DNA from: JBOGED01 sp050743625
GTDB taxonomy: Bacteria; Actinomycetota; Nitriliruptoria; Euzebyales; Egibacteraceae
Direction: 5' to 3'
Assembly: GCA_050743625.1 (NCBI GenBank)
Contig: JBOGED010000547.1
Coordinates: 1 to 14,766 of the forward strand
DNA: 14,766 bases
Positions 5,945-12,535 of the stretch are shown one piece after another. The position numbers were made by a program, and so were the translations under genes. Position 1 is the first letter of the stretch, and the number at the start of each line of letters is the position of its first letter. The notes under the pieces were generated by a model. It saw only the letters and a list, made by a program, of their open reading frames with translations, had not been told where the DNA came from and did no database searches.

Positions 5945-6466
5945 ATGCAACACCCCATTCTTCACCGCGGCGTGCGGGACGCGGCCGTCGGTGTACTGGC
6001 GGCGATCGTGCTGAGCGCGTGCGGGACCCCTACCGCCCAGCAAGCCTCACAAGCGGAAACGGAGCAGGCCACCACCTCCTCGGCGTCGGTGCAGGTCGCG
6101 GACTCGTCGTTGGGGCAGATCCTCACCAACGCCGAGGGCTTCACGCTCTACGCGTTCGACAACGACGAGGACCAGCCGCAATCGACCTGCGAGGACGCCT
6201 GCGCAACGACCTGGCCGCCCCTGCTCGTCGGCGAGAGCAACGTGACCAGCGACGGGATCGACCAGGCGCTGATCGACCTCTCCCCGCGCAAGGACGGCAC
6301 CGTCCAGGTCCGCGCCAACAGCTGGCCGCTGTACACCTTCTCGGGGGATCAGGCCCCTGGGGACACGAACGGCCAAGGCTCCGGCGGCGTCTGGCACGTC
6401 GTCGGCACGGACGGCAAGCCGATCCGGGAAGCGGCGGCCGCATCTCCCTCCAGCTACTCCTACTAG
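5945..6466 (+). CDS. Secreted lipoprotein with COG4315-type repeats
   Basis: A 173-residue lipoprotein. A signal peptide occupies residues 1-25 and ends in the lipobox LSAC (23-26), so C26 would be lipidated and the protein anchored outside the membrane. A low-complexity S/T/A/Q linker follows. Two copies of the 'secreted repeat of unknown function' (PF03640-like) come next: one around residues 55-95 (LGQILTNAEGFTLYAFDND, then TCEDACATTWPPL), the other around 115-150 (SWPLYTFSGDQAPGDTNGQG, then WHVVG). The first contains the usual cysteine pair. ATG 5945 is set by AAGGAG (5930-5935), 9 bases upstream. It is divergent from the XRE operon and has its own terminator. The function of the family is unknown. 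The gene is intact, unlike many of its neighbours. Confidence 0.9.
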   Translation: MQHPILHRGVRDAAVGVLAAIVLSACGTPTAQQASQAETEQATTSSASVQVADSSLGQILTNAEGFTLYAFDNDEDQPQSTCEDACATTWPPLLVGESNVTSDGIDQALIDLSPRKDGTVQVRANSWPLYTFSGDQAPGDTNGQGSGGVWHVVGTDGKPIREAAAASPSSYSY

Positions 6467-6481
6467 CGGGGCTTCGCCCCG
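6467..6481 (+). terminator. Hairpin terminator after the lipoprotein
   Basis: A perfect 6-base stem CGGGGC / GCCCCG with a TTC loop begins at the base after the stop codon. There is no U-tract, which is common for actinomycete terminators. Confidence 0.6.
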
Positions 6482-6538
6482 GCCCGACGAGCGTGTGAGG
6501 CATGACAGCGTTCCCCGAAGTGGACCGGCGGGTCATCG

Positions 6539-7197
6539 CTAGCCGGCTCGCAACTCGTGCAACACCTGCAACACGACTCCCAAACTTGACTCACGCGCAA
6601 CGACTTTGCGGATCCAAGCGCCTAGACGTGGGAACGTCAGGATGCCACCGAGCGCGTCCGGCTCGTCGCTCGTGGCTTGGTCCCTGGCCGCGATCCCGCG
6701 CTCGATCGCCGTCCGCGTTGCCGTAGCGTCGTCAACGTGGCCCACGCACGAGCCTGGAGCGCCGGCAACCACACCGAGACCGCGCCACGAACTCCCGAGA
6801 CCATCTGTGAGCCGAGTTGCGCGTATCGCAGCGCATCGTTGGACCACCCAGCCCAGCACGCGACCACCGACTGGAGCCCGCGGAGCCAGCCGCAGAGCCA
6901 GTCGTGACCCGCATTGGTCCGCGCACACGTAGGCCGTCCTCGCTTGGCTCATCGCCGCCCGCGGATTCCCGAGATCGTGACTGGCCTTCGCAAGCATTCC
7001 GCGCACGCATCCACCTCATTGAGCCCGAGGCGCCGGACCTTGACCGCGAACAGCGCAACCAGGCCGACAAGCACCTCCGACGTGCGGTGCTCGTGCCTGA
7101 CCCGCCCGGCCAGCTCGACCCCGTCGACCGCCCGTGGAAGCAATGATTCGAGCGCTGGTCGCTGAGGCTCCGCGCGATCACCGACGGACACCTCCAC
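6539..7197 (-). pseudogene. Remnant of a tetratricopeptide-type regulator (C-terminal part)
   Basis: Pieces of one protein appear in successive minus-strand frames. About 7197-7006 gives GLVALFAVKVRRLGLNEVD. About 7002-6910 gives KASHDLGNPRAAMSQARTAY and VCADQ. About 6910-6745 gives GWLRGLQSVVACWAGWSNDA, then LRYAQLGSQ and VWLPALQARAW. About 6745-6630 gives TRTAIERGIAARDQ, then ALGGILTFPR. The order and motifs are those of the helical TPR-like C-terminal half of actinomycete XRE regulators. At least three one-base shifts are needed to join them, the helix-turn-helix half is missing, and the family pattern is lost after ILTFPR. Its 5' end abuts an unrelated plus-strand block near 7150, so this looks like an old fragment cut by an insertion or rearrangement. 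Confidence 0.65.
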
Positions 7198-7925
7198 ACG
7201 TTCCTGGAGACCGTCAAGACCACCGCGCTCGACGGAACCCGCCGGGTCATCGCGCCCGACAGCGTCGCGATGATCTGGTCGGCCGTGCGCTCGGCCTCCA
7301 CGGCCTCGAGGTGTGCGACGCCGACGGGTACGCGCTACCCGGCTTCACGCCGGAGCGGTGGGCGACCTGCTGGTATCACTGCACGCCGCGATCCATATGG
7401 CCAGCCGGTGGTTCGGCGGGGGCGTCTACTCCGAGGTCCGGCTCGGTGAGGTACACGGCAGCTCGTGTGAACGGCCGGGCTGGTTGGACGACGTCGACTT
7501 CGGCGATCCGTTGTACGTCACGTCCCCGCTGGGGCTGTTGGGGGGGGCGGTCGTGATGGCGCACCCGATGCTGGAACGCTGGTCCTGGCCGGTGGACGCC
7601 ACGGTGAACGACCCCTGACCTCGACGCCGAAGCGCTGGGCCGCCAGCTGGGAGCGGCCGCTGAGGCGGTCGACGGGTTCGTGAAGGTCCGCCTGTGGCTG
7701 CTCGGCGGCCGGTCGACGCTGCTCGGCGACCGGATCGAGGGAACCTGGGTCGAGCCGCCGTTCGGCCCACTGGACGCGGTTGTCTACGAGCGGGTCTGCC
7801 ACCGCCTCGACGAGCTACGAGCCGGCCGCCGCGTCAGCGGCTTGGACCGTGTCACCTCCGATCCGCATCCGCTGCCCCTCTCGATGAGGTTGCGGTGGAT
7901 CCCCGACGCCGAGGGGGTGGCCCGC
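7156..7925 (+). pseudogene. Unrecognised protein, coding in three frames (frameshifted)
   Basis: Codons with high third-position GC run through changing frames. About 7160-7285 gives LRAITDGHLHTFLETVKTTA, then RRVIAPDSVAMIWSAVR. About 7290-7350 gives GLHGLEVCDADGYALPGFTP. About 7350-7615 gives LLVSLHAAIHMASRWFGGGV, then DVDFGDPLYVTSPLGLLGGA. From 7617 on it reads DLDAEALGRQLGAAAEAVDG and FVKVRLWLLGGRSTLLGD. The last join needs only removal of the T at 7616. No start codon with a ribosome site is visible and no family is recognised. The C-terminus is undefined, since the final frame stays open into the next gene. It is described as one broken gene because adjoining pieces have similar composition and continue without a gap. 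Confidence 0.4.
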
Positions 7926-8293
7926 ATGGGCTGGCCGCGCGGCTGTCCGACGTGGCCGGCCGGTTGGACGCGGCCGGAGGGCGCTGGGAGGACGGCGAGG
8001 ACGCCCAAGCCACGCTGGCCGGCTTCCTGCGCGCCCTGGCCGACCTCATCGAGATCCGCGCCGCGCTGCAGGCGGCCGCGCAGGCACACGCCTACGAGAT
8101 GGCTGAGTCGGTCGAGGAGCTGGCCGGTGAGGTTACGGCGGCACTGGGCTGGATCCAGACCGGCCAGCGCATGCCAGCGATGCCGGTCGACATGGACACG
8201 GGCGTGGCCCGCCTCCGCGACGTCGTCCACCGGCTCAACGCCCTGGCGGCCGCGGAGGCCCGTCACGAGGGAGGACCGCGCGATGGCGACTGA
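7895..8293 (+). CDS. Alpha-helical hypothetical protein
   Basis: About 132 residues, mostly long amphipathic helices: LAARLSDVAGRLDAAGGRWE, then LAGFLRALADLIEIRAALQA, then ARLRDVVHRLNALAAAEARH near the end. This suggests a coiled coil or helical bundle. No signal peptide or membrane segment is seen. The start is uncertain. GTG 7895 keeps the frame with a weak GATGAGG site. ATG 7926 has a better GAGGGGG site but needs one base inserted after it, in a G run. The end overlaps the next ORF by 11 bases. ESX/WXG-like or phage-type accessory roles would fit the helical make-up but cannot be shown. Confidence 0.5.
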   Translation: MDPRRRGGGPHGLAARLSDVAGRLDAAGGRWEDGEDAQATLAGFLRALADLIEIRAALQAAAQAHAYEMAESVEELAGEVTAALGWIQTGQRMPAMPVDMDTGVARLRDVVHRLNALAAAEARHEGGPRDGD

Positions 8294-8523
8294 GCCCGCC
8301 TTCGACATCCACGAACCGGGCGCTGCGTGGCCGGGAGAGGACTTCGAACGGCTGTGTCAGGCGCTGAGCAACGCGGGCCGGGTTCCTCACCTGGTTGTCC
8401 GCCTGCCCTGAGCTGCTGGCCGCATGCGGTCCGGGCTGGCCGGACCGCGTGGACAAGTTCCTCGATGAGGCCCGCGGCCTCCGCGTTCACGTCGTGACGC
8501 GCGCCATGGAGGTATTGCCGTAA
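8283..8523 (+). CDS. Small hypothetical protein, frameshifted in the middle
   Basis: ATG 8283 has a strong GAGGGAGG site about 8 bases upstream and overlaps the previous stop. The frame reads MATEPAFDIHEPGAAWPGED, then FERLCQALSNAGRVPHLVVR, and stops at 8411. Skipping one base (the T at 8409) lets the protein continue as ELLAACGPGWPDRVDKFLDE and ARGLRVHVVTRAMEVLP to TAA 8521-8523. Both halves have coding-like composition, giving a likely original of about 79 residues. Unknown function; coupled to the helical protein before it. Confidence 0.5.
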
Positions 8524-8542
8524 CAGTCCACGCTTACTCAGG

Positions 8543-8590
8543 GACGGTCATGGCCCGGGCATCCCTTCCCCGCCCGGGCCGTGATCCGTC
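8543..8590. terminator. Large hairpin between convergent genes, bidirectional terminator
   Basis: The left arm 8543-8560 (GACGGTCATGGCCCGGGC) pairs with the right arm 8572-8590. The pairing has one wobble and a single bulged T, around an 11-base loop. The innermost nine G/C pairs are perfect. It sits 20 bases after the plus-strand stop at 8523 and about 95 bases before the end of hicB on the other strand. The 8591-8684 remainder shows nothing else. Confidence 0.65.
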
Positions 8591-8684
8591 GCCACACCTT
8601 GAGATGAAGCTCTCGCCGCAGCGCGGGCTGGCGTCGGCCAGCCATGCGCGCGGGCGCCGCGCGGCTCATGCTCCGCTGGCGGGG

Positions 8685-9065
8685 TCAGCTGGCGAGCTGA
8701 TGCACCCGCTGATAGGACAACCCGAGCACTTCACCGGCGTCGCGCAGCGTCAGCCCCGCCTCGAGCAAACTTCGGACCGCGTCGCGTGTGGCGACCTGCG
8801 ATTCCTGCTGCGCCTCCGTGGCCTGGGCTCGAAGCTCCGCGCTACGGCGGACTGCCCCCAGCGCATCACCGGGCAGCTGCAAGTCTTCCGCGATGTCGGC
8901 GGCGTCGGCGTCATCGACGAACAACGACAGCGCGTCACGCATGCGCTCCCGCGCCGCCCGCAACGTGCGGCCCTGCGTGTGACACCCGGGCACGTCGGGG
9001 AAGTCAACGAACCAATAGCCGTCCTCGTCCCGAACGATGACGGCGGTGTACTGCCCCTGGGTCAC
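8685..9065 (-). CDS. hicB: HicB-family antitoxin
   Basis: A 126-residue HicB-type protein, the antitoxin and DNA-binding half of a HicAB pair. Residues 1-50 form the partial RNase-H-like HicB fold (YTAVIVRDEDGYWFVDFPDV, then PGCHTQGRTL). The middle is a charged helix (about 60-95). The end has a helix-turn-helix-like segment (GLTLRDAGEVLGLSYQRVHQ) suited to operator binding. The start is GTG 9065 with an AAAGGTGG site 5 bases upstream. It overlaps the hicA stop as GTGA, so the two are coupled with toxin first. Confidence 0.85.
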   Translation of the reverse strand: MTQGQYTAVIVRDEDGYWFVDFPDVPGCHTQGRTLRAARERMRDALSLFVDDADAADIAEDLQLPGDALGAVRRSAELRAQATEAQQESQVATRDAVRSLLEAGLTLRDAGEVLGLSYQRVHQLAS

Positions 9066-9280
9066 TGCAGCCACCTTTCTCCCAGGCACGGCGCCAGATC
9101 CCGCTGGATCGCTCCACGCAGGCCCTTGCCGAGACCCTCGCCGCGATGGAACGGGATGGTGGTCTGACATGAGCCGACGCTCACCTTCTTGTGCGAGCCC
9201 TTGCCCTCCTGTACCTCGACCACCAACCCGAGTTCCCTCGCGCGCTCCTGGATCCGCCGAAGCATCTCCCTCGCGGTCAT
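9062..9280 (-). CDS. hicA: HicA-family mRNA interferase toxin
   Basis: A 72-residue double-stranded-RNA-binding-fold toxin that cleaves mRNA during translation. It shows MTAREMLRRIQERARELGL, then the catalytic-loop pattern GKGSHKK with the conserved histidine. TTIPFHRGEGLGKGLRGAIQ and RDLAP follow in the C-terminal helix. Length and motif order match active HicA proteins, and no defect is seen. ATG 9280 lies only 12 bases after a TAGGAT -10 hexamer, so the transcript has a very short leader. It precedes and overlaps hicB. Confidence 0.85.
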   Translation of the reverse strand: MTAREMLRRIQERARELGLVVEVQEGKGSHKKVSVGSCQTTIPFHRGEGLGKGLRGAIQRDLAPCLGERWLQ

Positions 9281-9292
9281 CCAACATTGTCC

Positions 9293-9318
9293 ATCCTAGT
9301 AGACGGATACCGTCTAGG
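9293..9318 (-). promoter_or_regulatory. hicAB promoter with palindromic operator
   Basis: TAGGAT (9298-9293 on the minus strand) is a good actinomycete -10. Immediately upstream lies the perfect inverted repeat TAGACGG-N3-CCGTCTA (9300-9316). It is flanked by CCTAG-like bases that extend the symmetry imperfectly. This is the expected place for autoregulation by HicB. No clear -35 is seen. Confidence 0.55.
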
Positions 9319-9499
9319 AGACTAGAAGAATGGCGTCTGAATGGCGCGGCCAGGCGGCCAGGCCGGCCTTCCCCGGCCCAGTCTGGCAGCCCTGACGGGC
9401 CGCTCGGCGCCAGGGAGCGGGGCGCCCGCACCCATGGCTGGCCGACCTCAAGCAGCGCTTCCGCCGACCTTGGAGGGTGTCAGGTTTGCCATGGTTCGC

Positions 9500-9671
9500 G
9501 CACCTCGCGACGCGAGTGCACGTGTGTGGGACGTTGATTTGGGCTTTAACGATTTGGGTTTTGGTCTTGGAGATGTGGTGGTGAAGAGACGGTCGGAAGG
9601 GCTTGAGATGAGCGGTTGGAGGTTCGTGCTGGCGTGTCGTGTGGTGGCGGTTGCTGAGTTGGAGGTGGTGT
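9500..9671 (+). other. G/T-rich leader with hairpin and direct repeats, candidate oriT
   Basis: The 9319-9671 stretch between hicA and the relaxase has no supported gene. It contains a hairpin CTCGCG-A-CGCGAG (9504-9516), extended by GCAC / TGC flanks (9500-9519). A 12-base direct repeat with a 15-base period follows: GATTTGGGCTTT (9536) and GATTTGGGTTTT (9551). About 130 bases of strongly C-poor plus strand lead up to the relaxase. MobF relaxases usually nick an oriT beside their own gene, so this is the natural place for one. A 30-codon ORF (9608-9700, GGAAGG site) overlaps the relaxase start and may be a leader peptide. Confidence 0.35.
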
Positions 9672-10088
9672 GTGCTGATGGTGACGGCGACGACGTGTAA
9701 GCGGCCTGACTATTACTTGGAGAAGGTGGCGCGGGATCGACATGACTACCTGGTAGGCGACGGCGAGAAGCCTGGGGTATGGATGGGCTCACTCGCGGAG
9801 CGGCTGGACGTGTCGGGTGAGGTGACCGAGGAGCAATTCCGCCGGCTGCTCGACGGGTGTGACCCGGTGACGGGGGAGCGGTTGAAGTGGCGGCCGAACA
9901 CGGAGGTGTCGGGCTGGGACATCACCTTCTCCGCGCCCAAGAGCGTGTCGGTGCTGTGGGCCATCGCTCCACCCGAGATCCGCGCCCAGTTCCGCGAGGC
10001 TGAGAAGCTCGCGGTCACCATGGGGTTGCGGCTGCTGGAGGAGCACGCTTGCGTCGCCCGACTCGGCAAAGCCGGGCACCGACCGCCA
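9672..10088 (+). CDS. Relaxase fragment 1: N-terminal tyrosine region
   Basis: About 139 residues before the first break. The catalytic tyrosines of MobF proteins lie at the very N-terminus. Here RPDYYLEKVARDRHDYLVGD carries Y14, Y15 and Y26. PGVWMGS and the pattern SGWDITFSAPKSVSVLWAI are typical of TrwC-like relaxase domains, followed by LLEEHACVARLGKAGHRP. Without correction the frame drifts into an arginine/proline-rich non-homologous tail that stops at 10697. Confidence 0.7.
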
Positions 10089-10104
10089 CCCCGGAACCGG
10101 GTTC

Positions 10105-10928
10105 GTGATCGCGGCGTTCGAGCACCGCCTGACCCGCGAGGGCGACCCTGGGCTGCACGTCCACTGTGTCGCCGGCAACGTCGTCGAAACCGCCGACGAG
10201 CGCCGCTCCGCAATCGACGGCGTCGTGCTGCGCCGTCACCGCTGGGCGGCCGACGGGATGTACCAAGCGGTCCTGCGCGCCGAGCTGACCCGCCGCCTCG
10301 GCGTCCGCTGGATCGAACGCAACGACACGTGGGAGATCGAAGGCGTCCCCGCCGCGGCATGCCGCGAGTTCTCCAAACGCTCCGCTCAGATCAAGGCCGA
10401 GATGGCCGCCCGAGGCACCTCCGGCGGCCGCGCCGCGCAGGCCGCCGCCCTGGCCCACCGCAAACCCAAGGCCGGCCGAGAGGCCACCGCCGACCTGCAC
10501 ACCCGCATCCGCGCCGAGTACGCCTCGTACGGCCGCGACCCCGACCACACCCTCCGAGAAACCCTCGACCTCGACCGGGTCCGCGAACGGTTGGGTTCGG
10601 ATCTCGACCTGTCCGACACCGTGGACGCTGGAAGGCGGTCGTTGCGCCCTTTCACCGCTGGCTCCACCGCCGAACGCGTCGCTGCCGGGTCGAGTGACGA
10701 GGAGATCATCGAGCACCTCCTCGGCCCTGAAGGGCTGACGGAAAAGGCCTCAGGCTTCGGCCACCGCGAGGTGTTCGCCGCCGTCACCAAGTTGCTGGGC
10801 GACTCCGACGGCGCGGCTGGTGAGCAGGCGTACGCCGGCGGGATGCGTCTGGCCACCCAGGTGATCGCCGATCCAAGAGTGCACGTACTGCTCGCCCGAT
10901 CGGCAGGCTTTCCGGCGACGTACTCCGG
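10105..10928 (+). CDS. Relaxase fragment 2: HUH metal-binding core and linker
   Basis: This fragment opens with IAAFEHRLTREGDPGLHVHC. It holds the three histidines (EHR and LHVH) that bind the divalent metal for DNA nicking. It continues with GMYQAVLRAELTRRLGVRW and an HTH-like EFSKRSAQIKAEM, both usual in actinobacterial MobF proteins. A long linker (EIIEHLLGPEGLTEKASGF) leads toward the helicase. There is no genuine start; GTG 10105 is only the first possible codon after the shift. Confidence 0.7.
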
Positions 10929-11932
10929 ATGCGCGACGACAACGGCAACATCACCAAGGTCGTCTGCCCGAGTGTCGAGCGCCGCTACACGACCGCCAAC
11001 CTGATCGCCGTGGAGCAGGAGCTGGTCGACCGCGCGGAGGCGCGGCAAGGCGCCGGCGCCGCGCGTCTCCCCCGCGACATCCTCGAGCAGTTCCTGGCCG
11101 CTCATCCCGAGCTGGACGAGGATCAGGAGGCGATGGTCCGCCACATCGCTACCTCCGGCGCCGGGGTCGACGTCGTCGTGGGGAAGGCTGGCACGGGGAA
11201 GACACATGCCATGAAGGTCACCCGAGAGGCCTTCGAGGCAGCGGGTATCCTCGTGCTCGGTGTCACCCCAACTGGACAGGCTGCCGCCGTGCTGCGAAAG
11301 GACGGCGGGATCGACGCGACCACCCTCGACAGGCTGCTCGTTGACGTCGCCAACGGCACGCGCTCGATCCCTCGCGGGGCTCTTGTGGTGCTCGACGAGG
11401 CGGGGATGTGCCCTACCCGGAACCGGCTCATGCTGCAACGGCTGGTCGATGACGCGGGCGCCAAGGTCGCCCAGGTCGGTGATCACCGCCAGATCCCGTC
11501 CGTGGACGTCGGCGGCTCCCACGCCCGCCTCGCCGAAACCCTCGGCGCGATCACCCTCGGGAAAGACCACCGCCTCAAGCACCCGGGGCTCCGTGACGCT
11601 GCCGAGTACCTCCGCGAAGGCGACGCCGCGCAAAGCGTCAAGCTGCTCCGCGAGCTGGGTATGGTCCATGAGCACGAGGACGTCCAGACCATCCGCCAGC
11701 AGATGGTCGGCGACTGGCTCGACCTGCTCGACCAAGGCCGCGACGCCCGCATGCTGGCCACCGAAAACGCGGTCGTAGACGAGCTGAGCCTCCTCGCCCG
11801 CGCCCAGCTCATCGAGCGCGGCACCGTCGACCGCAAGGGCCGCGGCTACGTCAGCAGCGACCACACCCGAAAGACCACGCTCGCGCGCGGCGACCGCGTC
11901 CGTCTCGGCCACAACACGACCCTCACCTACCC
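10929..11932 (+). CDS. Relaxase fragment 3: helicase motifs I-III
   Basis: Superfamily 1B helicase part. RRYTTANLIAVEQELVDRAE is the entry segment of TraI-like helicases. Walker A is GKAGTGKT at fragment residues 85-92. Walker B is ALVVLDEAGM. Motif III is VGDHRQIPSVDVGG. Another conserved stretch is GKDHRLKHPGLRDAAEYLRE. After TTLTYP the frame goes wrong and runs to 12137 in low-complexity S/T/P sequence. ATG 10929 is unlikely to be a real start; the gene continues from fragment 2. Confidence 0.75.
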
Positions 11933-11965
11933 GGCCGCACCGGCTGGCTCCAGATCCACAACGGC

Positions 11966-12430
11966 ATGCACGCCACCGTCCTCCACGCCGGCCGCCGCGG
12001 CCTCCACATCCGCCTCGACCCCGACGACCTCCCCCAGGACGCAGACCAGGTCCGTGACCTCACCTTGCCGTGCTGGTACACCGGCGACTACGTCGCCCAC
12101 GCCTACGCCCTCACCGCCGACAAAGCCCAAGGCATGACTGTCGACGACGTCCTCTTCGCCCCCTCGCCCGCATCCACCTCAGAGCGCGGCTACGTCGCCC
12201 TATCCCGAGGCCGCCACTCCAACCGCATTTACGCGGTCAAAGACACCGCCTGGGAACAAGCCCTATCCGAATCCCGCACCCACACCTTCGCCACCCAACA
12301 ACAACCGACGGACCGTCGAATGCTTGACGAGCATGCCCGTCTCGAAGCCCTACGCGCTCAACGTGCCGCCCGTGACGTGCGACGCGACCGCCAGCCCAAG
12401 CGTGACGATGGGCTGTCGATGTCGATGTAG
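11966..12430 (+). CDS. Relaxase fragment 4: helicase C-terminal motifs
   Basis: The homologous frame opens at about 11933 with GRTGWLQIHNGMH. It contains YALTADKAQGMTVDDVLF and the arginine-finger motif VI ERGYVALSRGRHSNRIYAV, the standard end of the RecD/TraI helicase. A charged tail (LEALRAQRAARDVRRDRQP) follows, with TAG at 12428-12430. The following 105 bases to the next gene hold only that gene's -10 element. Confidence 0.7.
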   Translation: MHATVLHAGRRGLHIRLDPDDLPQDADQVRDLTLPCWYTGDYVAHAYALTADKAQGMTVDDVLFAPSPASTSERGYVALSRGRHSNRIYAVKDTAWEQALSESRTHTFATQQQPTDRRMLDEHARLEALRAQRAARDVRRDRQPKRDDGLSMSM

Positions 12431-12522
12431 AGACGAGGCCACTGGGCGGATGCTCGCTGGACTCGGACTCTCGCCCAAACATGCTGCCATGAGGGACATC
12501 CGCCTTGATCCGAAAACCTCAG

Positions 12523-12528
12523 TACGAT
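12523..12528 (+). promoter_or_regulatory. -10 element of the ATPase-TPR module, leaderless start
   Basis: TACGAT lies seven bases before the ATG at 12536, so transcription should start at or one base before the ATG. No Shine-Dalgarno is present, which agrees with a leaderless mRNA, frequent in actinomycetes. No good -35 is seen at 16-18 bases. Confidence 0.4.
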
Positions 12529-12535
12529 CTTGGCC

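Larger units (their letters stand above)
9672..12430 (+). pseudogene. MobF (TrwC/TraI-type) relaxase-helicase split by three frameshifts
   Basis: Together the pieces give one protein of about 920 residues: an N-terminal HUH relaxase that nicks oriT, and a C-terminal RecD/TraI-like 5'-3' helicase. The start is GTG 9672, with GGAGG 6 bases upstream; ATG 9678 is the alternative. The breaks are as follows. One is an extra C in the run 10089-10092, where KAGHRP should lead to GTGFVIAAFEH. A shift near 10921-10930 falls between FPATYSG and MRDDNGN. One base is missing near 11930-11933, where LTYP should lead to GRTGWLQIHNG. All domains and motifs are otherwise present and well preserved, so the damage is recent or is sequencing error. 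The four fragments are listed separately. Confidence 0.8.

Noticed and set aside
9437..9700. Plus-strand ORF in the relaxase leader, and a second frame over 9431-9590 reading WLADLKQRFRRPWRV
   Set aside because: Neither has a ribosome site or a recognisable family. Composition follows the G/T-rich strand bias rather than codon use, and the longer ORF overlaps the relaxase start.
10386..11912. Long 508-codon minus-strand ORF opposite the relaxase
   Set aside because: It is a typical antisense shadow of high-GC coding DNA. The plus strand carries clear relaxase and helicase motifs in the same stretch.
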